Source of the DNA: Falciphora oryzae
Lineage: Eukaryota; Ascomycota; Sordariomycetes; Magnaporthales; Magnaporthaceae
NCBI GenBank assembly: GCA_000733355.1
Contig: JNVV01000073.1
Coordinates: 90,082-154,081 of the forward strand
DNA length: 64,000 nt
Direction: 5' to 3'
The translations under genes were made by a program, and so were the position numbers. Below are positions 41,924 through 53,632 of this stretch, in pieces; position 1 is the stretch's first letter, and each line of letters opens with the position of its first letter. The notes below the pieces were generated by a model. That model saw only the letters and a list, made by a program, of their open reading frames with translations, did no database searches and was not told where the DNA came from.

Positions 41924-42661
41924 AAGAGAGAGAGAAAGAGAGAGTATATTTAACGTCGGTATAGTCGGGATCTACCAGTCCCTGCATCCCAAGGGGCATA
42001 CGACGTGCTAGCGCTACCTAGGCTTATCTACACCAGGCTATAGTGCTGCTATCAAGGCGGCTAACAAATTAAACCCGAAGGCACACGGAGCTCGGGCCGC
42101 ATTCCGGCGCTTTTTGTTGGTGAGGGGCGATCGGCAATAGGGCGTATTTCTACGCCGGGGCGTTGTAGGCGCTGCGGGTGGTAGTTATGCGTTCGGCCGG
42201 CGGGTATGCCGGAAAAGGGGTAAGGCCGGGTTTGGGCGCGGAGGTCCTCGGCCCCCCCTGGGCCCAACCGGGTGTGCGGGGGACTAACAAGCTTACTGTT
42301 GGTTCTAATGGTACAAAGGAAAGGTGAAATGTGCAAAGGAAAAAGAAGACAGGTTATATGCGGGCTTTTAAGCCCTATTACTACCGCCTAGCGATAATAT
42401 AATAGTTGGTGGCCTTAACGAACGAAGCAAAAAGGAAGGCCTTTTGGAGTAGCCGTTTCCAATATCCCGCCCTATCAAAAGCCGGACTTTTTTTTCGAAC
42501 GCCTTAGCCAATTCGCAAAATACAGCGTGGGAAAGGGATTTATTTCTCCCATAACGGCACGGGTTATCGTTTTCGTGCCCGAATTTTCGATGGTATCTAT
42601 CGAAATCCCCGTCCCTTGTGCGTGCGGCCACCAGCCGTTATAAAACCCTCCGGTATAGCTG
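41924..42661 (-). mobile_element. Tad1-like LINE, 3' fragment (copy D)
   Basis: Same 3' UTR as copies A and C plus about 90 residues of the ORF2 C-terminus (RDGDFDRYHRKFGHENDNPC) with frame damage. GA/CT microsatellite tail at 41924-41946. 5'-truncated, minus orientation. Confidence 0.88.
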
Positions 42662-43016
42662 ACCTTTTCTCATTTCTTTTTCGGGCTTTTCGGCCGCCTG
42701 CATGTTGGGGCACTGGCCTGATACCCTGAACCCGCAGTGGGCGTTTCGCAGCTGTAGGCTTCGTCGCTCATCTTGCTGATCTCCAGGCGTCCAGGCGTGA
42801 ACCAATGATTTGCAGCCGAGGAAAGGGCTGGTGCGTTGCGTTCTGATCACGAGCTAGATGGCGAGCTGAGGTGCGCCCCGTCGGCTTCTGCCAGGAAACA
42901 TCCACGGGCTTGGCCGGCACATGGCGATGCCGGACGTTCATATGCCAATCAAGCTTCTGTTGGCTGATGTAAAGTGCGGCTGCCGAAACGATCCGCCACC
43001 TTGGTGTGTGTATGGA

Positions 43017-43051
<35 letters not shown>

Positions 43052-43598
43052 GGCCTCTGTCTGCGCTTCCAAACGAGATGGGAAAAATACGCGCTTAAGC
43101 CTTTTATGACTAGGCAAGCTGTTGCAGGTGCTGACTGGTATTCCTCGATACCCTGTTGACTTTTAGATTGGCACACAAAGGCTAGCCGGTATCTTGACCA
43201 AGTTGATTGCTACTACTGCCATGCATATTGTCACCAACAAAGGCAAAGCACGATCAACGCGCCAGTGAGACCCTTATTCAGATACGGCTTGGAAGCGCCC
43301 TGGATCGTGTAGAAACATCCTGGGCGCCTCAAAACGATCCTCACGTCTTATCCCATTTACCGTACGACCCCACCCAACTTTGTCCGACTCGGAGGGACCA
43401 ATCTCGGGGGACCAACCGAGCCCGAGCATATAAAGATACTTACAGAACCGGGCAGAGCACACAAAGATGGTTAGACCAACCTCTGGATCTCTTTCCTTTA
43501 CATGCCTACATTTGCGCCGTGGCTTTGACAGACAGCTTACGAACCAGCCCAATGACGTGTCCACCAAACTCGGATTGCTGCTACGAGATGCTTCTCTT
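42662..43598. other. No gene; contains a 27-T tract
   Basis: A homopolymer T tract lies at about 43019-43046 followed by AAAAGGGCC. The remainder is the 3' flank of the P450 gene. No coding pattern recognised. Confidence 0.4.
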
Positions 43599-45300
43599 TC
43601 AAATCACCTTCTCCAATGCGCTGCTGAGGGCCGCGTGGTTCCGAGGGACGAAGTACGACTTGAAGCGGGGCGGCAGGGCCACCAAGCTTGTGGGGTCGGC
43701 GTTGCCGGTGACGGGGTGGCAGTCGACGTCGTCGTGCTTCTTGATGGCAAAGCTGCCGAGCAGGCGCATGAAGACAAGGTAGAGCTCACGGTTGGCCAGC
43801 AGGGACCCGGCGCACATGCGGTAGCCGAGGCCGTAAGTGAAGATGGGGGCGTCGGGCTGCTCGAGCCATCTCTCGGGGCGGAAGACCTCGGGGTCGGACC
43901 AGACGGCGTCGTCTGTCATGGATGAGGGGATCAGTCTCATACGAGCATGCGGGCAGGGGAGGGGACAAGGGCGAGAGGCGCCTTGGGGTCGCTTTACCCA
44001 TGTTGCAGGCCCAGGCGTTCAGGAAGACCATGGTGCCCTTCGGGATGACGGTGCCTTCGAAGGGCAGATCCTTGGTGGATGCGCGCGGCAGGGACAGACG
44101 GACCACGGTGTAGTAGCGCAGGGCCTCTCTCACCAGGGCGACGACGTAGGCGCATCTCTGGTCGTCGCTCGCGTCACAGATGGGCTGGTCGTCGCCATGG
44201 TGCTTGCGGATCTCTTCCGCGGCCTTGTCCTGGATCTCGGGGTGCTGGGACAGCAGAGCGACGAACCAGGCGACCTGGGTGGTGACGGTGTCGAGCCCGC
44301 CCGAGAGCATTGTCAGGCTGATGGAGGTGAGCTCGTCCTTGGACAGCTTGGCCTCCTTGTCAAGTATGACGTTGGCCTGGATGCATGGCTGGTGGGTTCC
44401 GTTGGCGATCCGCTCGTCGAGGGAGTCGTTGAGATACGCGAGGTATTTGTCGCGGCGGTCGCGCATCTCACGCGCCTTGGCCGAGTGGAAGCTGAAGGGG
44501 TTCAGTCGGAGGAGGGGGATGTAGTCTTGGAGGTTGCCGGTCGTGGAACGGAACTTGCTGATTTCCTCCTCGACGTGCGTGATCTCGGCGAAGAGGTCAT
44601 CCTTCTGCGACTTGAGCCTCTCCCCCCAGTTCAGCGTCAAGGACAAGGAGAGGGAAAGCCTCTGGATCATGGGCATGGGGTCTATGGCCGTCTGGCCGGC
44701 ATTCCCGTAGGTGTAGAGCTCTTTGACGAAGTCCTTGGTTTCGACATCGAGGTGAGGGATGTAGGCTGGGATAGAAGGCCGGTTCAAGGCCGACGCGACG
44801 CCCTTCCGTCGTCGTTTCAGCGACTCGCTGTAGGGCGAGGTGCCAATCGTCGTTCCCGCGGTAGTCGACACCACCTAGGGGGCTTCAGCAACAGTTTCCG
44901 GCATGGTTGGGCTCGGCGGGGAAAAACAGACCTTGTGAAAGGTGTAAAGCTCTGGCCGGGAGCTGAGGGCCTGGCCGTTGGAGCCGAAGATGGCTTTGGC
45001 AGCTGCCGCCGAGTTGACGACAACCACGGGGATGTTCCCAAGCATGATCTGATAGACGTCGCCATACTGCTTGGACCATTGCCGGTACCTTTCGGCGGCG
45101 TTGGTGCGGATGTCCCAGATGTTACCAACCAGGGGCAAACCCCGGGGGCCCCGCAGTCGAGGGATGCGCGCGTTGGCCCTGATGGCCTCGTTGATCAAGA
45201 TGTAGAGGGTAGGGAGTAACAGGACGCCGACTAGAACGCCTTGCACTGGATTGAGTGCAATGCGTTCCAGGAGCACGCGGGCGGCACTCGCATCCAACAT
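43599..45300 (-). CDS. Cytochrome P450, CYP504-type (phenylacetate/hydroxyphenylacetate hydroxylase)
   Basis: Three exons: 45300-44932, 44874-43998, 43912-43599; introns GTCTGT-TAG and GTAAAG-CAG, all in phase, 519 residues. An N-terminal membrane anchor (VLVGVLLLPTLYILI) is followed by the Pro-rich hinge IPRLRGPRGLPLVGN. Other motifs: helix C (ESLKRRRKGVASALNRP), helix I SGGLDTVTT, ExxR as REALRYYTVVR, PERW, and the heme loop FTYGLGYRMCAG. The sequence around NLQDYIPLLRLNP and GTHQPCIQANVILDKEAKLS is typical of CYP504, which in Aspergillus hydroxylates phenylacetate (phacA) or 3-/4-hydroxyphenylacetate (phacB) toward homogentisate at the ER. Its neighbours in the window include the two downstream homogentisate enzymes. 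Which of the two substrates it uses cannot be told from sequence alone. Intact. Confidence 0.9.
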
Positions 45301-46001
45301 GGCCGGCCCGTGGATGTCGTGTGTCTTGACGTGGTCTGTCAGATCAGGCCTGCGCGATTCACCAGGCGACCGGATGTAGACGGTGAGTGTCAGGAAACTA
45401 CTTTCCCTCCAGGTGACCCTAATGCCTGGCTTAGTCGTGCGAACTACATGTACCTTTATATCACCTCCACGAGAACCCCCGCACCGTCTCTCCAACGGCT
45501 GGGGCCAAGTGTCGGATGGTGGATGTCAAGGCCGAGGACGCGCCTTACGTTGTGCCGGCCGAACCAATCACCTGCCGATGCCGCAGCGCCCCACGGGGTG
45601 GACATGGGATCGCTGCAGCGTCACGCGGGGTAGACGTGGACGAGCGGCCTCCGCGCTTTGCGCCCCAGCCCGCACTTGGTGCCTAGAACGATTGTGAAGT
45701 ACGCTTCTGGGGCCCAGGGCGCCTTGCTTGGCAGGGTGACGGCTTTCCGGCTTCCCGAGTTTCAAGCCGGGAGCAGCTCGGAACTGCCCTGTCCAGGTTC
45801 CGAAGGCCGGTCGCTGGCCCAGGACTTGTACCATCAACTGCCGTCCAGCCGTTCCCGATAGAGTTTTGCCCTGATTATCCGGTCGCGGTGTCCCTTAGCC
45901 GGTTGTATAAAGTTACCGGCTGTTGTAAATTGTTCAGGTACCTCTAGGCGAGTGCACCACTCTTGTCCAACAGGTTCTATTTGCCCACTTCAGTCGCAGA
46001 C
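45301..46001. promoter_or_regulatory. Divergent promoter region, P450 / Dabb gene
   Basis: 700 bp between the divergent starts of the P450 (45300) and the Dabb protein (46002). It should contain both promoters and could be a target of the Zn2Cys6 regulator; no CGG-type dyad could be assigned with confidence. Confidence 0.45.
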
Positions 46002-46408
46002 ATGGCGGGAAGAGCCGTTTACAGGATAACCCTGTTCAAGATCCCGAACGATCATGACCAGAAGACGCTACTGGGTCTTTACAGGCAGATGACCTCCAAA
46101 GCAATGAAGGTGTGTGCGCGGGCGTGCGTGTTGGAGCCGCCAGCCCAAGGTTTCCGGCATGTCGGGGGCACCCCGCTAATGTGTGGCCTCTTCAGGATGG
46201 CAAGCCCTACATCAGATCGGTTACGGCTGGCCCGAGCAAGCAGGACCAGCGCAACCAAGGGTACACGGTAGCCGTCACCTCGGTGTTCGAGTCGCAAGAC
46301 GACATGGCCTATTACGATAACGAGTGCGCCGCCCACGCGGAGCTGAAGGCCTTCGCCAAGACGGTGCACCAGGGTGCAATGGTGGTCTTCTTCGAGAACA
46401 CGCTGTGA
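46002..46408 (+). CDS. Stress-responsive A/B-barrel (Dabb) domain protein
   Basis: Two exons: 46002-46109 and 46196-46408; intron GTGTGT to TTCAG, phase 0. 106 residues from MAGRAVYRITLFKIPN. Features of a dimeric alpha/beta barrel: first strand VYRITLFKI, helix QKTLLGLYRQMTSKAMK, then YIRSVTAGPSK, VAVTSVFESQDDMAYYDNEC (the D-M-xx-Y segment) and a terminal strand GAMVVFFENTL. The length is typical for the family. Members include small ligand-binding proteins and some enzymes; in fungi they often sit in catabolic or secondary-metabolite clusters. Substrate unknown. Context suggests an accessory role in aromatic catabolism, which is inference. Confidence 0.85.
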
Positions 46409-46439
46409 TATAGTGAACGAGCGCCGTTTGCGTACTTTA

Positions 46440-46530
46440 NNNNNNNNNNNNNNNNNNNNNNNNNNNNNNNNNNNNNNNNNNNNNNNNNNNNNNNNNNNNN
46501 NNNNNNNNNNNNNNNNNNNNNNNNNNNNNN
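46440..46530. other. Assembly gap (N)
   Basis: 91 unresolved bases between the Dabb gene and the 3' end of the regulator gene. Confidence 0.99.
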
Positions 46531-46671
46531 GAATATGTAAGGCGTAATTCGATGAGCAAAAGAAGACGCCAGGACTACCTAGCCACGAGGGGGGCATGGG
46601 AACGACTGGGAATCATGCCATCTGAACACAATCCGGGATCCCGGCCATTCTTGTTGGCTTCGCTTACACAC

Positions 46672-49593
46672 TTATTGAATGAGCCAATCGAACTGCCACG
46701 AGACAACCCCTTGATCCTGCGACGCGAAGTTGGGCGTGTTGTAGAACCCGCCCCAAAGGTTGCCGCCCATGTCCACCTGCTGCTCCGGCTGTAGCTGTAG
46801 CGAAAATGGCTGGTCTTGCTCAAACGCCTCAAAGAGGTCCATGAGCTCGTCGCCCACGCTGCCGAAATCGGGCGCAGTCATGCGGGGAGTGGCCGACTGG
46901 CGGTTGGGCAGGCCCTCAAGCGCGTCATGCGAGGGCCCCCCTGACGCAAAAGGGTGCGCGGCCGCAGAGGATACAGAAGGGACATACGGGATAGTGGCCG
47001 TGCCGCCTTCGCTGGGGCCGGGGCCGCCGCTGCCGCCGCCCTGGCCCGCCACCCCAGCCGCACCATCGACACGCTGGGAAGAAGAAGAAGAAGAAGACGA
47101 CGCGGTCGCCTTTGCGGGGCTCTCCTTGCGCAGACGCTCCTCGTCCCGCCGGTTCTCGAGATAGCGCAGCCGTGGCATGATGCCCCGGACGCTGCGCCAG
47201 AGCCGGCGGCTTCCCCGGCTGTGCTGGGAGAGGCGGCGCAGGAGGTCGATGGCCGAGCGCAGCGACTTCTTGCACGGCGCGGCAAAGGTCTCGGGGTCGT
47301 TGCAGACGGCCAAAAAGAGCACGGCCAAGGCGCTGAGCAGGAAGTAGTTGAAGGCGGCCTGCTGGCGGCGGTAAATGTCGGACGAGCTGTTGAGGTGCAC
47401 GAGCACCTGGACGCTGTCCTGGGCGATCTCGACGGCCAGCCACGCGTTGCGGCGCGAGGAGCGGATGCGCTCCGGGCCCAGCAGGTAGTGGCGGTAGATG
47501 AGGATGCGGGAGTGGTTCCCGCGCAGGTACAGCAGGGCCCGCAGCCGCTGCAGCACCGGGGGCTGGGCCCGAGCCGCGAGGCCGAGGCGCGGGTGGCGGA
47601 GCCGCAGCTCCGAGGGGATCGACTCGAGCCACTCCTGCGCCTTGATGTCGAGGTCGCGCACGGTCTCGTCCGGGCTGTCGTTGGCGGTGTGGTGACCGAA
47701 CGGCACGAGCGCGTCCCAGAGGACGGAGCAGAGCCGGCCGTAGCCCACCATGCACTGCAGATAGGCGCAATCTGGGCCCTTTGCTTTCCGTCGTTAGCTT
47801 CTTCCTGCCTGCAGACGCCGAGCCGCGGAAACGCTGGACTTACCGGCTCCGGCAGTTCGGCATCAATGTCCCGGTCCACCAGCGCGAAGGACAGGCTCGT
47901 CCCGAAGCTCCAGCGTCGGTCGAGGACGTAGATGACCCAGAAGACGTTCACGGCCAGGTCTCGCTCCCCCTGCTCCGGGAAGGTCTCCAGCAGCGTGGCC
48001 TTCCGGTGCAGCCCCATGACCAAGGCTTCCCGCGCGGCGAGGCCGATGCTTCGCCAGGCCAGGAGATCCTGGTCGCAGTGGAAGTAATAAATACTCTGCT
48101 TTGGGGGGGTGCGGGAGAAGCGGCCAATGGTCAGTCATGGTTCTGCTCGGTTGTTATAGCGTCGCTGTGGCAAAAGGCGGCACACGCACCAGGACAATCA
48201 GTAGCTGCAAATCCTTCAGTTCCCAACTCGGCTTCAGGACGCTCAGCACACTGCGCTCGACGGGGGCCACCAATGCGGCGCTGTCCTCGCCACATCCGTG
48301 TCCCTCGATCACGGTCGCCGTGGCCAGGGCGAGCTTGGCGAGGTGTAGGTCTTTGACGCCGACCCGCCCAGCTCGGCTCGCGGTCGCGTCTTGAGCCGCA
48401 TCCTCCTCAGACGTTCGGGCCATCTGGAGGAGCTCGGCCGAATTTTGGACCAGTCTGTCTGTCTGCAGGCACGGATAGACGGATTCCACATCCTCCTGGA
48501 AGACTCGTATCAGCCGCGCGAACTCGGCCGCGTCGCAATTCTCCCAGAACCGCGCATCAAAGTTGGAAGCACTCCTCCGCCGCAGGGTTCCAGTCCCGTT
48601 GGGCGTCTGCTGGCCGCTTTGAGGGGGATTGTCAAAGGTCGGGACTCCTAGGCGCGACAGGGCGCGATCTCCAGCCTCAAGGCTATACGCAGACCTCGTC
48701 GGGCCGATGAACCGCGGCTCCTCTGGTGCGCTCCAGTCGGTGGCCGAATGAGTCGTCTGCTGTGTCGATTCTCTCTCGGATGAACCGCCCCTTTGGGGGG
48801 TGCCTGATGCGGAGCTTGGGACTGAGGCTCCATTCACCGCTGCGGCGGTGGTGACAGACATTGGCGTCGGTGCCGCTGCCTCGGGCGTCTGGGCCCCAGG
48901 GGCGGTGGTGTCGGGCTGACGTGCTGGCAGAGTAGCCGGCGTGGGAGGCAGAAGGTCCCCAGGCGTATGCTGCCGCTGCGCCCAGCCATGAGGGTCGCGG
49001 TGTTGCCTGGCCGTGGCAGTGGCCATCCAGTCGCTCAGCGTATTGCGGAGCGCCTCGACATCTCGCCTCAGAGAGGAGATGGTCTCGCGGCTGCGATTCG
49101 TTAGCCAAGAAGCACGTTGCTCGTCCCGAAAAACATCCTGGCGCACGACGCTGGGAGCTTGACAAGGCCGGCTCACTCATCCCTCGGCCCCCGCCCGGCC
49201 GCGTCTGCGGATTCGCAGCGCGCCGCCTTGTAGTTGCAGGCGGGCTGTCCTTTGGAAATACATCTCTGGCAGCTGCCTGCGGAACGACCAGGTATGCACT
49301 TGAGTTTGCGCCGTCTACACTCATCACTGGAGCCGGGAATGCAACTATTAGCCTCCAATGGCCGGTACTATGTTGTGGAGCGCCACGAGGAGCCGTGGAG
49401 ATACGGGCCGGACCCTCGGGTTTGCGAACCCGCAGTGTGCGTGTGCCCCCTGGTAGAGCTGTTTGTAGGGTGAGGCGGGGAGGACAGACCAGGCAACAGC
49501 AGTGTATTTGCGCCTCTTGGAACGGCTGGCAGGGTTCTCCGGCGGCAGCTGTCGGCGGGCTGGCACGGCAGAGGCATGCTGACGGTCCGCCAT
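46672..49593 (-). CDS. Zn2Cys6 transcription factor with fungal-specific middle homology region
   Basis: The start MADRQHASAVPARRQLP at 49593 leads to a Zn2Cys6 cluster split by an intron (49489-49327): YTAVA then CDECRRRKLKC, SCQRC and PACNY, the canonical six-Cys pattern. Two more introns (48189-48096 and 47843-47779) join in phase. The body contains a helical linker (SRETISSLRRDVEALRNTL), a Ser/Thr/Pro/Gln linker, and the fungal_trans domain (VESVYPCLQTDRLVQNSAEL, DLHLAKLALATATVIEG, VNVFWVIYVLDRRWSFGTSL). It ends SWQFDWLIQ. A frame change near 49170, after RGPRDE, has no plausible intron (only 26 nt available); a one-base loss in a GGGGG run could explain it. Position between phac-type and hmg/fah genes suggests it is the pathway regulator, as hmgR is in Aspergillus, but this is inference. 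Confidence 0.85.
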
Positions 49594-49995
49594 GGCCCTC
49601 AAGACGATTGCATCCCTCTCAGGGATCATAAGCGGTATTTTCGCAGTGGATTCCGCGCGAAATGGGTAACGTTTACGGTTCCTGAGAGCTGTGGTTCGAT
49701 TGTGGTTCGGTGGTGGACGGACTGCTCGGGATAGTAGGTAGCCGAAGGGCGTTTCCCGAGATTCTAGCCGACGGCCCTTCATGTTGTCCTTGGCAACTGC
49801 TACGGAAGCTCACATGCGGGCGAATACAGGGGTGCTGATAACAAACGTGGAGGCGGGGCTCCCAATGGCCCCTCAAGTGCCGTTGGACCTCAGAGTGCAG
49901 ACCCTTGTTGACAGGGATAAATTATGGCAACATTTTCCTATTCGGGCCTCTGCGGTCCAACGGCACTTGGTCATTGCTACATTGGACCTGTACAC
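49594..49995. other. Intergenic, regulator 5' flank and hmgA 3' flank
   Basis: Shared between the regulator promoter and the 3' end of the upstream minus-strand gene. No additional gene seen. Confidence 0.4.
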
Positions 49996-51630
49996 CTACA
50001 CGGGCGAAGGTCGTGTCCCCGAAGACGGCCGCTTGAAGTGCGGCTTGAGCTGCATCCAGGTTTCGTCGCTGTAATGGGACTGAAGCTTCTGCGACGTCTC
50101 CAGACCCCACCGCGTGACCCCGAGCATCAGGCTGCTCTCGAACATGAAGGCAAGACTCCCGTCGCCGACCTTCCGAGGCTGGAGTTGGGCGTTGGATGCC
50201 TTTTCGAACGTGTCGGCGTCGGGGCCGTGGGCCGACATGACGTTGTGCAGGCTCGCCCCCGCCGCCTGGAAGCCCTTCCCCGACTTGGCGTCGTACTCCC
50301 CGCAGACGAGCCCCATGAACTCGGACATGGTGTTGCGGTGGTACCACGGCGGGCGGAATGTGTCCTCCTGGACCAGCCACCGGGGCGGGAAGATGACAAA
50401 GTCGGCCACGGCAGAGCCTGGCTTGGACGACGGGCCCGTCAGGACCGTGTAGATGGAAGGATCGGGGTGGTCGAAGGACGTGCTGCCAATGACGGAGAAT
50501 CGACCCAGGTCGTACTTGTAGGGATAGTCTGTCAAGAACGTGTCAGTACTCAACCGGGGCAATGCCTCCTGTGTTTTTTGGACACGCGGCGAGGGGACGG
50601 AAAAGAAGGGAGGGAGTAGCCGCGAGTCGACGTACAGCTAGCAACATTTTGTCAGCAGGGTGAAGACAACAAGGCCCGGGAACCCGCAAGCAACACCGAC
50701 TCACTTTCCGTGCCACCCCACGACGTCAAAGGGGGTGTGGTTTTGCTGGGCGGCGAACAGGCGCTCGTTAAACTTGTTGATGACGGTCCACGAGGAAGCC
50801 GTGTCCTCGTCGAAACGGGCCACGGGGATCTGGAAATCTCGGGGGTTCGCGAGGCAGTTTGACCCGATGGGACCCAGTTCGGGGAGCACGAAGTGGTCCT
50901 GGTAGAGCTCGAGGATGTACCCCCGGATCGGTCCCTCGGGCAGATCAACCCTATACTTGACGCCGCGAGGCATGACCAGAATCTCCTTGGGCCGGACCAG
51001 GATGTTGCCGAACTCGGTCGTCACGTCCATGACGCCGTGCTGCGCCACAATGAGCATTTCGCCGTCCGACGAGTACACGGCGGTGCGCTCGGCCATGTTG
51101 CGGCCGGCCGCGTAGATGTAGATGCCCACCCCGGTCTTCATCGAGGCGTCGCCGGCGCCAGCAACCTTGCGCAGGCCGCGGACCCAGTCGACGCTCTGTT
51201 CAATATCGAAGGGATCCCACCGCATCTGGTCGGGAATCTGCTCCAGCTCCCGCTCCAGCGCGTGCACGCCATGGGGCTCAAACTTGGAGTGGGCGGCTGA
51301 GGGGAGAACGCGGTAGAGCCATGCCTGCTGGTTCTCGTGGCGAGGGGCCGTGAAGGCCGTGCCCGACAGCTTCTCTGCGTAGAGCCCGTAGGGGGCTTTC
51401 TGAGGAGAGTTGGCGCCCACGGGCAGAGCGCCCTGGATTGCCTCGGACCTGTGCCGACCCAAGATTGTTATCACCCCTTCTCCCATCACATGGCGGCAGC
51501 GGGAGCGAAGCGGCCACGGCTCGTCCGCTTTCAAGCGGCGTTGGCCGTACGGTGGTGCTCACTCATGGAAAGAGCCAAAGCCCGTCATATACGGGTATTT
51601 CTCCGGTGTGGAGAAGTCGGTGACGGGCAT
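49996..51630 (-). CDS. hmgA: Homogentisate 1,2-dioxygenase
   Basis: Exon 1 51630-51563 ([19 protein letters not shown]), exon 2 51448-50705 ([60 protein letters not shown]), exon 3 to the stop at 49996 ([50 protein letters not shown]). The metal ligands expected for this Fe(II) enzyme (His in YHRN, Glu in SEFMG, His in SAHGPD) are present. It opens the ring of homogentisate to maleylacetoacetate in the cytosol. The exon 2/3 join is odd. The donor after CACGGAAA (50704) and the pyrimidine-rich acceptor at 50529 do not join in frame. A weak acceptor at 50549 would, adding about seven residues (TDTFLTD). So the gene may carry a one-base insertion at the donor. Everything else is intact. Confidence 0.9.
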
Positions 51631-52280
51631 GTTTCTGGAAGTGCTGGTCAAGAGTGTGGGAGGCGTGGTGGTATCGATCGTGCTGTATAGATCGCGGCCT
51701 TCTGTTGGCTCATACACGCTGGCCTACCTGGGCACTACTATAATAAGACTGCTTCTGCTCGTCGGGCTCGTCCCATCCCCCACGGGTTGCTCCGTTCCGC
51801 AGCCGTCTGGCGTGCTGTGTATTGCATCCCGTCGTCGGCACACCGGCCGGCTCCGGTACCGGCGGACTTATGCCTGGCACGCAGGTAGGCGATGTACCGA
51901 CATGGGTCCCAATGATGGACCATCCGGTCCCCGCACATCTACCCCTGCCAAGACGCCGTCGGAAACGTTCCGAACGCCCGAGGCAGGCCGCCCTGCCTGT
52001 AGCGCCAGCGGAAGAACGGTTCCATCCACATGAGCATCACGGCTCGGAATTGTACCAGGCATCCCGCTTCCTGCCGTGCGCTTGATTTCCGAGACCAGCC
52101 TCGATGTCGCCTCCAATGCATTAGGTGTTGTATCTCGTACAGGCGTGCTCGCCATATGCGTCGATGCTTACATAGGTAGGCATGCATTTTTGCAGCGAGA
52201 GAAAGAGGCCATTTATCAGCATTTGCCATCGCCTCTGTTCAGCCAGAACCTACTTCGTGCACCGCGGTCGATCGTTCATC
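51631..52280. promoter_or_regulatory. Divergent hmgA-fahA promoter region
   Basis: 650 bp between the divergent starts of homogentisate dioxygenase (51630, minus) and fumarylacetoacetase (52281, plus). Sharing an intergenic region fits co-regulation, known for this gene pair in Aspergillus. No defined operator was identified by eye. Confidence 0.6.
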
Positions 52281-53632
52281 ATGGACTCTTGGCTTTCCAT
52301 CCCGGCCAAGTCGCACTTCTCGCTGGCCAACGTGCCGTTCGGCGTCGTCTCGACCGAGGCCCGCCCGCAGCCTCACATCGCCGTCGCCATCGGAGGCTAC
52401 GCTCTGGACCTCAACGTCTTGGCCCAGCGCAACGGATTCTCCGAATGTGCGGGCCTGCAGCGCAGTCAATACAACGTATTCTTGGACACTACGCTCAACC
52501 GGTTTGCCGCCCTCGGCCGTCCTGTCCACCGCCAGGTGCGCAAGTACATCCAGGATCTCCTGAAGAAGGACACGGCCTATCCCCAGGTCCTCCGAGACGA
52601 TGCCCAGCTTCGCCAAGAGGCCCTCATCCCGCTGGACCGGGTCGAGCACCATCTCCCGATGACGGTGGGAGACTACACGGATTTTTTCGCCGGGCGAAAC
52701 CACGCCCAGACCGTGGGCGCCATGTTCCGCGGGCCGGAAAACGCCCTGAACGCAAACTACAACCATGTCCCGGTGGCATACCACGGCCGCGCAAGCTCCG
52801 TAGTCGTGTCCGGCACCCCCCTGCATCGTCCCAAGGGCCAAATCCTGCCCGCTCCCGGTGCGCCCGCGCCCATTTTTGCGCCTTGCAAGAAGCTCGACAT
52901 GGAGCTCGAGCTCGGCATGTTCGTCGCACGGGGTAACCAGCTGGGGCAGCCCATCAGCATAGACGATGCCGAGGAGCACATCTTCGGCTTCGTCCTGATG
53001 AACGACTGGAGCGCACGGGACATTCAAATGTGGGAGTATGTGCCCCTCGGTCCGTTCAACGCAAAGAACTTCGGCACGAGCATCAGCCCTTGGGTTGTGT
53101 TGGCCGATGCCCTGGAGCCGTTCAAGACGCCAGGCCTGCCGAATACTGTGGAGCTGCAAGACTACTTGAAGGAAACGAGGAATGACAACATTATCGACAT
53201 CAAACTGGAGGTGTCGCTGTCTAGTAAGCGCACCCCCGCTCCGGTTTGACATCGTCTTCCGCTGACCAGCTGCACTTCGTTTCAACCGTTTTAGCAGAGC
53301 AAGGTGATTCCGGCGTCGTCACGCGCACTTCTTCAAAGAACCTCCTGTGGTCCTGGCCACAGATGGTTGCCCATCACAGCGTATCGGGTTGCAACATGCG
53401 GACCGGAGATCTCCTTGGCTCTGGAACCATATCGGGACTTGAGCCTGGATCCCAAGGGAGTTTGCTGGAGCAAACCCAAGGGGGCAAGACTCCCCTCAGC
53501 TTGCCTGGCGGTGCGCAGCGTGGCTTCGTAGATGACGGGGACACTATAACCATCACGGGATACGCCGGCTCGCTCGAAGAAGGCGCCGTGGGTTTCGGTG
53601 AATGCCGATGCAAAATCCTGCCAGCCGTATGA
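52281..53632 (+). CDS. fahA: Fumarylacetoacetase
   Basis: Two exons: 52281-53223 and 53295-53632; intron GTAAGC to TTTAG (71 nt, phase 1), 426 residues. Start MDSWLSIPAKSHFSLANVPF. Hallmarks: N-terminal SH3-like region, then the FAH fold with DYTDFFAGRNHAQTVGAMFR (the Asp and catalytic His region), YHGRASSVVVSGTPLHRPKG, LDMELELGMFVARGN (metal-binding Glu pair), FGFVLMNDWSARDIQMWEYV, and in exon 2 LLWSWPQMVAHHSVSGC and TGDLLGSGTISG. It hydrolyses fumarylacetoacetate to fumarate and acetoacetate, the last step of tyrosine/phenylacetate breakdown. All key residues seem present and no frame damage is seen. The full length matches the family. Confidence 0.95.

Noticed and set aside
43837..45219. 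460-codon plus-strand frame over the P450 gene
   Set aside because: Antisense shadow of the P450 exons in GC-rich DNA; it runs through both P450 introns and has no domain of its own.
46954..47931. 325-codon plus-strand frame
   Set aside because: Antisense of the regulator gene; Arg/Ala/Gly-rich with no motif.
52239..53285. 348-codon minus-strand frame
   Set aside because: Antisense of fahA, which is unambiguous on the plus strand.
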